The notes: a model not told the origin generated them from the sequence alone. DNA of 64,000 bases from Oreohelix idahoensis (GCA_024509875.1 JAMPIV010000299.1:918501-982500), one strand, 5' to 3'. Positions 22,691 through 35,221 are shown, numbered from the stretch's first letter. Translations and numbers: made by a program.

Positions 22691-23386
22691 TCGGACCGAT
22701 ATATAACAGCCAATGAGAACGCTTCTTTTATTTGGCATGTATAAGGAAACATTTTATGCTTACCATAGAGGCCTGTTTTGTGTAACTGAAAATACGGAGA
22801 TATTTAATTTCTCAAAGACTAAAGATATTTAAACGAAAGTTATAGCTTATTTAAACAACGGGGATATTACTTAAGAGGTATGAATAAAGACTTCCTCGAA
22901 TAGTATGTTATTTTAAGAGAAAAATCGTTTTAAGTGACATTTCTACATCAGGGTAGTCCCAAATATAGTTAGTTAAATGCTGCACAGATTTAAATGCATT
23001 TTGTTAACTAAAAAAATTTTAACTAGTCTGATACAGATAAATTACCTGTATAATACTAACTTTAAATGAGTAAAATCGATCCACAATTAAGAAAGATAAT
23101 AGATTTTAAAATGTCTGCACATTGAAAGCGAAGGCAAAAAGACGCATTGTTTTGGGATTCCTTAACACCGCTTTTGTCAAAACCATCCGCGAGGTACGCT
23201 GAGACCCTATATACGTCCTTGAACTTGGGCTGAATTGAGGCCACATCATTTTCAAAATACAGTACTGAACAGAAGAGAGCGGCAAACACTTGCTGTCAAA
23301 TATTTTGCAGCTGCATCTACGCAGCAGACCTAGATACCCATTTACAGCCTGTTATAGCTATTGTATACTACCTGAGGGTAAGAGAA

Positions 23387-23437
<51 letters not shown>

Positions 23438-23440
23438 TGT
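22691..23440 (+). repeat. Dispersed repeat, right copy of an inverted pair
   Basis: Aligns with the reverse complement of 1-707. Starts near CAGCCAATGAGAACGC and ends at GAGGGTAAGAGAAATG followed by a TA microsatellite. No coding frame is shared. It could be a solo LTR or another non-coding transposon of a family that also lies at the window start. Confidence 0.55.
23390..23433. repeat. (TA)n microsatellite
   Basis: About 22 perfect TA units, directly at the outer end of the 22691-23440 repeat. The other copy of that repeat, at the window start, also ends in TA-rich sequence, so the microsatellite seems to belong to the repeat's tail. Confidence 0.95.
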
Positions 23441-23808
23441 ACTTTTCCTGTGTATAATCCACTTGTGTGTCCGGTAGTGTGTTATATGTGTTAAGAAAAA
23501 AACTACAGGACGAGTGTGCTGCCGGCTTCAAAGCAAGCATGTGTTGACGGTTAGGGACGAACGCCAGCATTGGGAATGTGTAGGATAATTGAGAATTAGG
23601 GTAGAATCTACGACTGTAAGTTTAATAATGTATTTTATGGAATATTTCGTAAAGGAACGTCACACTGTACAGGAACATAATAAAGAATGTCAGAAATTGT
23701 TTACATGTATTAATCAAGGTTTTACTTCATAATTTGTACTTAACCAAATCATTGCAAGGAAGCATAGTATGGACTATTGGATCAACTTATGATTTATAAG
23801 GAAAATGT

Positions 23809-24178
23809 GGAGCCGCGCTAGCGTAGTGGTTACAACACCGCTCTGGCGACCGGGTGATACAGGATCAAACCCGGGCGACGGCATTTGAGGATTTTTCGTC
23901 GACCGGGATTTGGACTGGATTAACTCGAGACCTGGCGAGGACATTTGAAGGAGTGTCGTCGACCAGGGATTGGCGGCTCCTGAGCCGACCCAGCTGCAAT
24001 GGGTACCTCTGAAATCGGCGAGTATTTGCCTGAATGGCGAGGGACACCTGTCTCTGTACAAGAAATAAAGGGATACTCACGTAAAATCAATGTCAGGTTA
24101 GACATAAGTAATAACCTGAGATTTCGCCTCGAGTATTAGCGGGCGTACGCAAAAAAAAAAAAAAAAAAAAAAAAAAAA
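23809..24178 (+). mobile_element. tRNA-derived SINE with poly(A) tail
   Basis: The head has an A-box-like TAGCGTAGTGG and, about 35 bases on, a B-box-like GGATCAAACCC, the internal RNA polymerase III promoter of tRNA-derived SINEs. A unique body of about 270 bp follows, then 28 A residues (24151-24178). The flanks carry an 11-bp target duplication, AAGGAAAATGT, at 23798-23808 and 24177-24187. The long clean A tail and perfect duplication point to a recent insertion. The head does not fold as a tRNA gene and has no intact anticodon arm that I can see. Confidence 0.85.
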
Positions 24179-24187
24179 GGAAAATGT

Positions 24188-24839
24188 AATCACATCGAAC
24201 TGGCTGTGGGTGGTATTGAAGTAAAGTGTTATGTGCAACTGTTAGCACATTGTCTGAGTTTGTTTGTAACGTTCATTGTGTGTGTGTGTGGATAAAATAG
24301 TGCTGGACCCTACAAGGTTTGCGATTATTTGTATTGTCCAGGTTTTATCCTGAAATGACTATCAGTCCTCGAGACATTCAATACTGAGGAACTCTGTTGA
24401 TGCGAGACGTTCTCAATATACTTAGAGCGAGTCACCGGATTGTTTCCTAGCCTAGAGATCCAGACACTGTGTGCTTCAACTTATCAAAGATAGGTGGACA
24501 TATAACTCCACTGGTCGGCACATCCAGACTTATTTTGTTAAGAACTAAATCGCACATCAAACAAATAATTGAATGATGACTAATGAGAGATTTATTGCAC
24601 TTCTACCAACTTTAAAGCCCAGTGAAAATAACAACTATATATAACTATATATATATGAATAACATAATTGACATTTTAAATATAAATTTCATATTTAACT
24701 ATTGTGGGAATGAAAATTCCTTACTTATTTATTTCTGTTATGTACAAAGCATTTGAATTGTATTATCATTTTCCTAACCGAAAAGAGAAACAGTATAGGA
24801 TCAATAAATTGTAAATATTTACACTCAGTCTTACTTAAG
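24188..24839. other. No recognisable gene
   Basis: AT-rich sequence between the SINE and the Mutator-like element. It contains a short GT run near 24277 and no open frame of note. Nothing assignable. Confidence 0.4.
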
Positions 24840-24973
24840 GAGGGGCTACACTGAAATGCTATTTTCGTTATTAATTGCTGGATTTCAATGCAAATGCACA
24901 GACTAGATCAATACTAGATAAGAAAAATGAAGAGTTTTATGGCACTACTACTGGTTGCCATAGAAATGGCGGC

Positions 24974-26090
24974 CATATTGGATTCTATTGTTCTATTTCA
25001 ATTTGCTAAGACTTTTTTATTTATTAAGCTATGAATACCAAATATGAACACAACGTTTATCATTATATTTTAAAACTTTTCTATTGCTGGATTTTTGATA
25101 ACTTTAATACAAAAAAAGTTGTAGAACTTTGAATATAGTGTCTAAAAAAAGTAACAAATTTTGATAAATTTTACATTACTTTTTGCAATAAATCAAAATT
25201 TTGATCAGATACTCAAAATCCAACAATATAAACGTTTTAAAAGATTATGGGCAACATATGTGCCAATTATTTATGTCAATTAACACATAAGTGTGGAAGT
25301 TTTAAGGAAATTAGGATGAGAAAATTAGATTTTGAGAAAATCGCATTTTTCTCCATAAATAGACTACAATTAAATAAGTCTGTAATATTGCCCCTGAAAA
25401 ATTGCTTACTTGTCATTTAGAACATACTGGTAGCATAGCCAGCTTCCTCTGCAGCTTCCTATCTGGCTTTCTGTTGAAATTTGTGCCTAATTTCCTTCCT
25501 AGTCTTAGCGCAGTTTTCGGCCGTTTTAGAGCTAAGCAATATTGGATTCTTTGTTCTATTTCAATTTGCTAAGGCTTTTTCATTTATTAAGCTATGAATA
25601 CCAAATATGAACACAACGTTTATCATTATATGTTAAAACTTTTCTATTGGTGGATTTTTGATAACGTTAATACAAAAAAAAGTTGTAGGACTTTGAAAAT
25701 AGTGTCTAAAAATAGTAACAAATTTTACTAAATTTTACATTACTTTTGTCAATTAACCAAAAATTTGATCAGATACTTAAAACCCATCACATGAAAAGTT
25801 TTAAAAGATTATGGGCAATATATGTTCCAATTCTTACATAAGTGTGGAAGTTATAAGAAAATTAGGATTAAAAAATAGATTATGAGAAACCCGCATTTTT
25901 ATACATAAGAAGACAACAATTAAATAAGTATGTAATACTACAGCAAAAAAAAACTTACTTGTCATTCAGAACATACCGGCCATATATCCAGCGTCCTCTG
26001 CAGCTTCTTGTCTGGATTTCTGTTGAGATGTTTGCCTAATTTAGTTCCTTTTCTTAGTGCAGTTTTCTGCCGTTTTAGAGCTGAGCACGA
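24974..26090. repeat. Tandem duplication of the 3' end of the Mutator-like gene
   Basis: About 24974-25539 and 25540-26090 are two diverged direct copies of one unit of roughly 560 bp. Both contain ATGAATACCAAATATGAACA and, on the minus strand, the transposase C-terminus (SKTAENC ... EAAE-AGY ... MF-stop) with its 3' flank. The left copy has lost the rest of the gene and has its own stop in the C-terminal segment. Confidence 0.75.
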
Positions 26091-28216
26091 GACGTTTACG
26101 CTTTCTTGCTCCTGCCAGTCGATAAGCCTCTTTTCCACTGTTCAGCCCCAGGAGTTTCTTGAAAAATATAGCAGCCTCAGCTCCTTCATTAAATTCAGCA
26201 ACTGCACTTAGAAGGCAGAATTCAACGCGCTTTCGTGAATGGAAGATATGCTTTGGCACTTTACTCCAAATAACTGAATGAAGGCTCTCATTGGAGTTTT
26301 GGGTAGCCTTTCTTTCACAGCGACTCAACAGTTTCAGATTTGTCAGCCTGTCATATACTGGTGTCAAATGTTTGTTCAACAGCTTAAAATCCAGGGGCGT
26401 ATGTATACGTTTTTGATGCCCAAAAGCATACTCATTCCTAGATAAGGCTGCTTTATAGAAACACCAAGAGTCTTGGCCAGTAGGACAAAACCGATGCTGG
26501 GGATAATCATCAGTTGAATAGCAATGATGTAGGCTAGCCATAATAGCGTTCTTCATATCAGTTGCAGTAGCATGTTGCCTGATAGCCCTGGAATAATAAA
26601 TGCCAAGCTTTCGGATGGCTGTATCTGTCAGACGGCCATGGCCACGTCCTCCAAGCGTAACTTTTTGCTTGCGGCAATCAGCAACTAAATTACGAAGAGC
26701 TGTAATCATTCTTTTTCCTACATGGTTAATACACTCTTCTTTGATGATTTCAACATTACGGCCATATGGTTTAATTTCCATGACCCTATTGAAGGCTTTG
26801 CTATCACCATCACTTAACATGGTGGTGTAGCGAAATTTGTGTCGTGTCACAGACCGGCTTCATAAAACACTAGCTGCCTCAGCCTCCATTACACCTGTAC
26901 TTCCTAGAAAGAAGAAAAGGTATGAATTAGTAACACTTAAAATAATGATGTAAGCAGACATTGAACACTTTCCTTTACAATGTAGAAGCAAATGTAGTAC
27001 AATGGAAGCAAAGCAAACACATGTAAGTAATAAATTATGTTACTAAAACTGATACTTATGGAGAAATTAAAATTAGATCAGTTTAAATTTTTAGACAAGG
27101 AGAAGGAGAAATCAAAAATAAGATTCAGAAGTAAATACCTTCAAAATTTATATCACATCCTTGCTTCACATGCTCCTCTTTCCATTTGCTGAAGTTTCCC
27201 GGGGCTTCCTTCTGATACCAAGAACCAGTTGCAGCACATGTCTGACAGTATTTTGAAATCACATGGGCATCTATAACAAGACCTGTCAAGATCTCCACAA
27301 CACAACCAATACCACATTTTGAACTGTGGCCCCTTGTGAGCCAGCTGCCATCAAAACTGACTCCAATATCCATAATATGTTCATGATATGTTGATTGCTC
27401 TGAGCACAGTTTATGCTGCGTGCTAGCTTAGCAGCATGATCAAATATTATTTTTGCGAGTTCTGGTGTTTGCAAATAATTTTTTTTGCAATTGTGTAGAA
27501 AGTTTTTTGATGCAGGCCAGGCATATCCATGTTCTGTGCAAAGTAGTTAAATTTATAGGGTCCCATTCCTGATAACAATGATGATAGAACTGCAACTTTG
27601 TTCACACTGAATGAATTATGTTCATCAACCGATGATGTGTACGTTGATGCAACGGTTTTGTTGCAAACACAACAATTCACTTTGATGTGTTGAACAAGAC
27701 CTCTCTTGGCCTGAAATAATCACAGCTCAAGAAACATGTCACATGCTTATAAATACCATGATAATTTATCGTATAATGTGGAATCATGTCATTTTGTAAA
27801 ACCAGAAAAATGTGATCACTTTTTACTGCCAACGCGTTTACTAAAACCTTGCAAATACATAAATTTTAAAAAAATAATAGCTTATTCACATGTGAAATTT
27901 TTTTAAAAATTATATCGTTGAACCCTTTATGGGTTATAATTAGGACATATTGTGTATTAATTCAAGAAAATTAAGTCAGATTTCCAATATCCAAATATAG
28001 CACCTTCTTCCCCCTCCACTCAGTTCTAACAGAGTCAATCAAAACTAAATTTGTGTAGCCTAAATGTGTTGTGCGAGCCTGGCTTTATACAGTGATTCAT
28101 TTTGTACCATTACCATAACAAAATTAGCGACTTTTACCTGCACTATCTTGGTTCCATCTTTTCTCCCTGGCCGTTTCCATGTTTAGATGACGAAAGCTAT
28201 TCTTTTTTCGAGGCAT
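25966..28216 (-). pseudogene. Mutator-like transposase gene, three exons, inactivated
   Basis: Minus strand. Exon 1 (28216-28138) encodes MPRKKNSFRHLNMETAR and ends at a GTAAAA donor. Exon 2 (27710-27139), after a TTTCAG acceptor, has a Cys pair (NCCVCNKT) and the catalytic-type segment MDIGVSFDGSW ... GHSSKCGIGCVVE. Exon 3 (26903-25966), after a TTTCTAG acceptor, has MLSDGDSKAF, ECINHVGKRM and the C-terminus EDAGYMAGMF. This arrangement and the DGSW and SDGDS motifs match the Mutator-like transposase domain proteins of invertebrates. Breaks: a frame change near the T run at about 27480, TGA at 26860-26862 and TAA at 26041-26043. The exon 2/3 phases agree; the exon 1/2 phases do not as I read them, so exon 1 is tentative. 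The third catalytic acidic residue is not assigned. Confidence 0.8.
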
Positions 28217-28779
28217 TTTCATACAAAAAAGTTCCGAAAAAAGAGTCAAACTAAATATGTACACATAATTTATCAATCCGACGCCATATTGTAAACACGG
28301 CGATTACAAGTCACGTGGATTTACGCAGCCAAAGAAAAGTTTAGAATAGTGAGCGGAAAAAGCCGATGTCAGCGAATGTCCGACGATTTCCATATATGGA
28401 AGTAATGGGTAAAAAAGCGACCCATAACTTCTCGATCTTGGTGGGTATAATTTTGTTACCAAAATAAATGAACTACATCACAGGATTCCCCAGATCTAGG
28501 CGAATCCAATGATGTATAGTATAATACGTAGGGGTGCAGGCTTGGTTGCTATGGGAAAAACTAGGTCGAATTAGGCATATTTTCTCGAGATTGAGAAAAT
28601 CTCTCTATACCATACCTTTTTCAAAGTCAAAATACATATTGTTAGAGTGCATTTTGACATTTAATTCTTTTATATTTAGATTCAGGAGATGTTAAAGTAT
28701 CAGAAAATGGACTAATCCCAAAATCCATCATTTTTGTATTTTGACGTTAATTTAATGCCCGCTCCTGGCCTTAATTATT
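28217..28779. other. 5' flank of the Mutator-like gene, probable element end
   Basis: No gene. The minus-strand sequence from about 28758 begins GGCCAGGAGCGGGCATTAAA. The far side of the gene, near 24840, has AGGAGGGGCTACACTG. The shared AGGAG-GGG start could be degenerate terminal inverted repeats, but they are too short and diverged to fix the ends, and I found no clear 8-9 bp target duplication. Confidence 0.3.
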
Positions 28780-29110
28780 CAAGTTGAGTTAGGTTCTGTG
28801 TATATGTATATTACATATCTATTAAATTAATTTATCCCCTAGCAGAGTCCAAATAACTATATAACCATTATTCAGGGTGGGATCTAGAGAGGTAGCACTT
28901 AGACCTTCAGTAACATTCACTATCATCATACTTGAAGGTTTATACAGCTTGACCCTACCTTGATTGTCGATACACCCTTGCTCTTTTCAGAGAAGGGGGT
29001 ATGTCTCATTAGACCAGTCTCTTGTCTAGCGCTATACTGGTATCCTTTGATACATTTTGTGTCTGGGATATCATATATTTAAATAACATCTGAACCTCTC
29101 GCGACATCTG
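28780..29110 (-). repeat. Dispersed repeat, copy 2
   Basis: Reverse complement matches 3632-3965, with the same order of blocks from GTCGCGAGAGGTTCAGATG to GACTCTGCTAGG and a TA-rich end. See copy 1. Confidence 0.55.
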
Positions 29111-29592
29111 ACAACTTCATGCGAGTCATCTCCATTGCCGTTTTTCTTTCTCTAACTTTCTTTTACTCGTACACAAAAGAAATCTTTGTGTTCTCACTAC
29201 TTCTTGCGAGCTATTTTCATTACAGTTTCTTACTTACTCTTCCCATGCACTCTTTTTCTCTAGATATAACTACTTATCATGTCTTTTTATTTATACTGTA
29301 CACAGTCGCGTGAGCCGTTCAACCATCATGGCATTACTATGGTGCTATCTCCAATTCTAATCCATCTACGTAGACCCTGTTTCTTGGTCTCATACAGAAA
29401 TACTTGACTACCTTTTACTAACATATTTGCCATGTCTCCCTCTTGCGTACCCTTCTATGCTGGCCTGCCTACTGACTCCTAACTGGATTCTCTATCACTT
29501 TCTGTTTTTTCTTATGTAGGCCATCGTCTCTGCTTCTCTTGTCTACTTTCCTCTCTTTTTAGTTTGGACCTCATAGTCTTTATGTATCTCTT

Positions 29593-29737
29593 TCTCCTTT
29601 AGCTCTTGTCCTCGTTATCTTCTGTGCTGTTTCTCCTTTAGCTCTTGTCCTCGGTATCCTCTGTACTGTTTCTCCTTCAGCTCTTGTCCTCGTTATCCGC
29701 TGTACTGATTTTCCTTTAGCTCTTGTCCTCGTTATTG
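29593..29737. repeat. 39-bp minisatellite, locus 1 (about 4 units)
   Basis: Imperfect tandem copies of a unit containing TTTAGCTCTTGTCCTCGTTA and CTGTACTGTTTCTCC. It is the same unit as at 32311-32648. The flanks at 29.1-29.6 kb are pyrimidine-rich. Confidence 0.85.
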
Positions 29738-32310
29738 TGGTGGGTTTAGATGTTACTGAAATAAATATTACTTGTCTACAGAGTGAGGTCAGCTATGCAA
29801 GTCCCTGAGTCTGATATGTGATAGAGATGTTCTCAGGGTACCTGACTGCAACCACCCTACGACCTCAATCTGCGATATATTTTTAGTCTATGTTTAAGTA
29901 CTGGTGTCTGGTTGTTATCTGGCTAGGTGTCTAGGGTAATGTGAAATGTAATGTTGAGTAAATGACAACAACCACAACTATAGTTCAAAGAAAATTGATC
30001 AAACAAGTCAGTGGTTAAATTTAGGATAATAATTTTTACAATTTTAATTTCCTGTACCTCAAATGCTTGTGCACAGGAATGTTTAAAACTCAAATAGAAT
30101 AGCAATGTATTTACAGTACTTAAGTTTAAGACTACTTGTCTGTTAATGATACTATGAAAATGTTCATAACTTGGATTGTCCTGGTGAAGCACTAAATCTT
30201 ATGACTGGTCACGCTTCTGAGGGACGAATTGTTTCATCATATTTAGAAAACTGTTTTTAATTTAATAATGGAGAGTTTAAGTTAGGTGAACTTTCATAAG
30301 CCCATGGATGGTATGGCTTATCTGGAATTCCTTGAACACTGTGATGTCTTTCTCACACCAGAATATTCCTCACGACTGTGAAGAATGGATGCTTCTGCAG
30401 TACTCTTCAGGAATTAGGCAACTAAATACTTGTGCCTAGAAATCTGCAGTTTCAATATTACTTTTGTGGCACACTGAGTGTTTCAGGATCGAACCCTGAA
30501 ATAAGAGGATTAAGGCTTCCTCAATACTTTATACATCTCTCTCCATCTCTAACAACTAAACATCATCAAACAGTTTCAAAATCAGATTATATGGTTAAAC
30601 AAATAGCTTTCGACCCTATCTTATTGTGTGACTGCTTCATACTCAGGTAAATTTCAATCATCAGTTTGATACATTCCCTTCATAGGAACTTATAGTTATT
30701 TTACAAAGTCCAGTGAAAACACAGTGACTTGCTGAAGACGGCCAGTGGTTTGCTGGTCGTACAATCATAATAATATATCAATTCCCACTATATAGTTTCA
30801 TTTTCTCCCAAATTCTACTTACGCCTGCCTGACTTTTAATAAGAAGTGATAATCTTCCCTAATAGCACTTGGTATCACACAAATTTTTAGTTTGGCGCCT
30901 ATCTAGGTTTGCCTTTACACATCAATAATGCATATACATATCAATAATACATATACACATTAATAATAATGTTTATATAAATGTTTCTCGTACCGCATCA
31001 ATGAATAATTACACAACTAGAAGGTTAACCGGCGATCAATGGTCAAGCTGAGATCGCCCCTGTTCCAGAACTGTAAAGGCATTGGGTCATATTGCTTTGA
31101 GTCTGATCTTAACCCTCCTGTTAGAATTTTTTATATCAAGTGGCAACTAAGCGTAGCAAACGTTCGTTATATCCCCTTCTTTAGTTATGCGCATCAAAAC
31201 CAATCAGCTCTGGGTACGCTGATTTGCCTCTTTTCAAAAATACTCTTTCAAAAATTGTAACACCTTCCCCCTCCCAAGAATGGCAAAGTTGAATGAGGAT
31301 ATCTCTATGTCTGTCTTTTCTGTCGTTCACTTTTTTTCCTACGGTAATTCTGTTAATATCTAATCGATTTTAATGAGGAAAGGCAATTATTGACCAGACG
31401 TCTGTCTGTCATCTAGCTGTTATATTTTTATTTCTCTCCTTATCATAATTTTCATCTTTGCATTTTTCCTCTTCATACTTTTCCTCTACTGGAAGATAAT
31501 ATATCATAATGTGAAATACGATATTCTAATAACCAAGTATTATCATTTTAATTGTCAACTGTCCTTTCTTTCCCTTTATTATTCAATTTCACGACTTCAT
31601 CAAGGTTTCTTGTGCCCCGTTTCTCTACCCTTCTCAATTTCAGTTACTTAGTTTCAGTATCACAATACATATTCTAGCGTAAGGTTTCCCTCCATCTTGA
31701 TCCCCCTTTTAATTAAATTTTTCTCTCTCTTTCGCTTGTTCTAAGAAATGAAACACGCGTTTTGCCTAACGCAAATCGCGGTTTCGTTAGATTTAAATTG
31801 TCACTACGGAGAGGAAACAAGGCGGTTGGGTTTTCATCGCATGCAGGAGCAAAATCTAATGCTTTATTCAAACGTTAACTTTTAGGGAAAAAAATATGCC
31901 CTAGCAACCGGTTTCCATGGCCTAGTAGTTTTTTTCAAACTTCCAACCTCTCATTCGCGTGTTACCTAAGCAAGTCTGTGACGTCAGCAGTCTCATGTCG
32001 TTCTATTACTAGATTAAAAAACAACGCTTTTGTCAAGGTTTTATTCTTCTCTCTCTCCGGCACGCCTCCGTTTTTCTATCCATCCTTTTGAAATGAACTA
32101 TGTATTGTCGTCTGCCAAACATTTGTATTACGGAGTGACAAAAAAGCCAGTAGTTTTGGTATCGTTCACTTTGGCGTTATTGCCTTTAAAATCCAGCGCG
32201 TCTCGTGGCGTGGGCGATGACTTAGGGCAAACACGGGCGGGGTGGTAAATTTACTTGGCGTAGGGGTTAACTATTTCTGTATTTGGCGATTTGTATCACT
32301 GATATCACTA
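29738..32310. other. No recognisable gene
   Basis: About 2.6 kb of AT-rich sequence. Open frames are under 90 codons and show no family motif on either strand. The segment from about 31.3 to 31.7 kb is pyrimidine-rich. No transposon ends identified. Confidence 0.4.
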
Positions 32311-32648
32311 CAGTTATCCGCTGTACTGTTTCTCCTTTAGCTCTTGTCCTCGTTATCCTCTGTAATGTTTCTCCTTTAGCTCTTGTCCTCGTTATCCTCT
32401 GTAATGTTTCTCCTTTAGCTCTTGTCCTTGTTATCCTATGTACTGTTTCTCCTTTAGCTCTTGTCCTCTTTATCCTATGTACTGTTTTTCCTTTAGCTCT
32501 TGTCCTCGTTATACTCTGTACTGTTTCTCCTTTAACTCTTGTCCTCGTTATCATCTGTACTGTTTCTCCTTTAGCTCTTGTCGTCGTTATCCTCTGTGCT
32601 GTTTCTCCTTTAGCTCTTGCCCTCGTTATCCTTTGTACTGTTTCTCCT
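32311..32648. repeat. 39-bp minisatellite, locus 2 (about 9 units)
   Basis: Nearly perfect 39-bp units (TTTAGCTCTTGTCCTCGTTA plus TCCTCTGTACTGTTTCTCC). Because 39 is 13 codons, both strands stay open: plus reads LALVLVILCTVSP repeats, minus reads ITRTRAKGETVQR repeats. Open frames of 141 (plus) and 95 (minus) codons result from the repeat and are not evidence of a gene. Confidence 0.95.
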
Positions 32649-32659
32649 TTTCATTTCAA

Positions 32660-34260
32660 AAGTAGACCTCAATCTTCTTCCTTATCATCTTGTTTAAATA
32701 TTGAGTGAGATTTTCTTGTCTTCACTTCTAGTCCAAGATATCTCTTCCATCATACCTCCGATACTTGTATCATTATATCTCAACTTATTTCATATTCTCG
32801 CTGTCAATAACATTGTAGCTTTCTGTCATTCGAATTACTGTAATCTCTTTTGGTCGGTGAGGAAAGACCTTCCTCTACTCTCTAACAGAGTTGATCAACC
32901 AACGCACTTAACGTTTTCTCCTATCTTCATGCCCTCCCTGGAACATTTTCTCCTTCTTCCTCCTTGTCCATTCCTCCTCACTTTCTATGACATTTTCCTA
33001 TGGTTTCTCCTCTACACCTCACGGTAGAAGGGGAACGACTAAGTAAGTAAGTAAGTTTTCCACTTTTTCTAGACTCTCTATATCTGCCTTCTCAAACCCC
33101 CCCCCTCCCCCCACTGTCTTCCTCGACCCCTAAATTTCCTAATTGTGCCATATCCTCTGTTTCCTCTCCTCTGCAACACTCTGTTGCTCAAAGTGTTGAG
33201 ACTTCTCTATGTTCTGTGATGATCATCATCAACTAACCTCCTTATAGGTTCGACAACCGCCGCAAACACCTATGTGTTTCTATGAGTCTCATCTCATTGT
33301 CTCTCCTACTATGTTAATCTGCTCATTAACTACAACATTTCCAGCGCTACGTCTCTGTTGTTCTTCGACTTACTTCTCAGCCGCCTGCCTCCATTTCTCT
33401 TTCTCACAAATTTCCTGATTTCTCACACTCCATGAGTTTCTCTCTGTGTCCCTATTGACATATATATTTCTACTATTTAATCGGTACCTCCCTCAAACCT
33501 TAATACCTCTTCTCCTTTTCGTCTTTTCTTCACGACTTCTGGATCGGTATCTCCCTCGATCCCAGTTATCTCTTCCTCTACTGCTCTCTTTCTCGTCTCT
33601 ACTTTGCTTCACTCGTTTCTTGGACTTCCTCTTTTTGTGTCTGTGACAATCGTCACTTACCTCCTCAGACGACATATATGTCTGAGTCACTTGACACCGA
33701 TACCACTAGAAGACTCTGTCTCCGTCTACTACTGTGCTCTACCTCATTAACCGAAAGCCGACGCTTCCGCCTTGCCAGTCTATCCTTTTCCTCTGTCGCC
33801 TTTTGTTTGCCCTTCCATTTTGGGCGTATATCTAAGTGTGCTGTGTTTTTTAGCTTTGCTAGCTGCACGTCGCCATAGGACGACTCATCATCGGCCGACG
33901 TCCAAATTCTCATCTGTGCTCTACGCACCTCCTGTTCGATGTCCTAATGTGTTTTCGTGCCTACATGTTCATCTGTCGTCTCATGTACTTGTAGATTCTC
34001 CTGTGTCTTCGTTTGCCCTTTCCTGTTCTCGCTCTTTCTCCGTTTTCTCTATTCAGAAATCTATACACATGCTCCATGAGTGATATGTCACTTTCACTCT
34101 CAGAGTTTTATTTCTGGTTTCTTAACCGTTTCACCTCCTCCGCGACTCTTTTCTCCTTTCTTGTTTCCTCCACCGCACTTGGATGTTTATGGAGTGCATC
34201 TAATTCCTCTATTTCTGCCTGTTTTCTTGCATTACTATCTTCTTCCTGCTCGTAGGTAAA
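32660..34260 (-). other. Pyrimidine-rich tract with charged, RS-rich peptide remnants on the minus strand
   Basis: The plus strand is strongly C/T-rich. The minus strand reads as discontinuous charged peptides: a coiled-coil-like stretch near 34.1-34.25 kb (EEDSNARKQAEIEELDALHK), a basic stretch at 33928-33665 (KQKATEEKDRLARRKRRLS) and an RS-rich one at 33690-33493 (RGRYRSRSREEKTKRRR). Stops and frame changes separate them. They might be remains of a gag protein or of a host RS protein, or just what purine-rich sequence encodes. I cannot name a family. Confidence 0.3.
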
Positions 34261-35221
34261 AGCTGTCAAGAACTGCAGGTCGCTGGTTTGTTGTTCTATT
34301 GAGCTCTTAGTGTATTTCCGCTTTGGTTGTTATACAAGTTCCACCTGCTCCAGTTTTTATGTTTCTTTCGGATTGCTTTTATCTGTTACACTTCCATCAG
34401 TGTTTTCTGGGACTACGACATAATTATCTCCTCAAATGCTGGTATTCCAATTGCTGTATGTTGGTGTTTGTTGGGGACTGCTGAATGGTTTGCAGTTATC
34501 TTGGTGGTTTTACTTTGATTGAGATGATTGCATCTGTAGCCGTGTACATCGTTGTTTCTTTGGAAACAGGCTATTTTCTAACCAAAGAAAAATAAAACCC
34601 AGATTAGCATATACATTTCTACTTTCCTAGAAACAGATTATAAAGTAATTCAGTGGCATAAATTTTAATTAGGCTAAGAGTCGCGTTACGTGTCAAAAAG
34701 TAGTCACGTGATTTTTTTTTGCCCAATTAGGGAGCTCAGAAGCTTTTCCCCAGCGAGAACGGACGCCATAATTGAGCAGTCTTGATCCGAACCGCGATGT
34801 AGAAAGATGTGTTCTTTCGGTTCAATAATTCTTTGTTCGAGAACTCAACAAAAGGCATCAAAGTTTATTCAGTATTGTATTCTGGATCATCATGTGGTTA
34901 TATGATTATTTTGATTCAGATCTTGTGTAAGTATGAACCAATTTTCATGCTTTTGATTTGCCAAGGTATTTGGTTAGACCATGTCTCTGAACGACGACAT
35001 GCACTTAGATTGAAGTAAAGAGGAAACATGATATATCTCCCTACGAACCAAGAAAAATATGGTGAGATAGATAAAGCAAAAAGAAACCCAGTAGCATAAG
35101 AAGTGCTAACCCCTGGTACAGGATCACAGAAGGAAAATATATAAGAGATAAAATATGAACTTTGAATCAGCAATAACACATTGCCTGATTATGAATATAA
35201 ATGCCGCCGGCATGCATGTCT
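34261..35221. other. No recognisable gene
   Basis: About 1 kb between the pyrimidine-rich tract and the LINE fragment. The open frames (63-87 codons) show no motif. Nothing assignable. Confidence 0.4.

Noticed and set aside
1..23440. Giant Polinton/Maverick-type element bounded by the inverted repeats
   Set aside because: No DNA polymerase B, integrase of that type, ATPase or capsid genes between the repeats; the contents are ordinary LTR elements.
23809..23885. tRNA gene
   Set aside because: A- and B-box-like sequences are present but the cloverleaf does not close, and the segment continues into a SINE body with poly(A) and target duplication.
32311..32648. CRISPR-like array
   Set aside because: Units are contiguous with no unique spacers, in a eukaryotic transposon-rich context.
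32283..32708. 141-codon plus-strand open frame
   Set aside because: Produced by the 39-bp minisatellite; hydrophobic repeats arise from any pyrimidine-rich 13-codon unit.
33493..33690. SR-type splicing protein
   Set aside because: RS-rich but very short, no RNA-recognition motif, flanked by stops, and in a purine-rich strand that would give such composition by chance.
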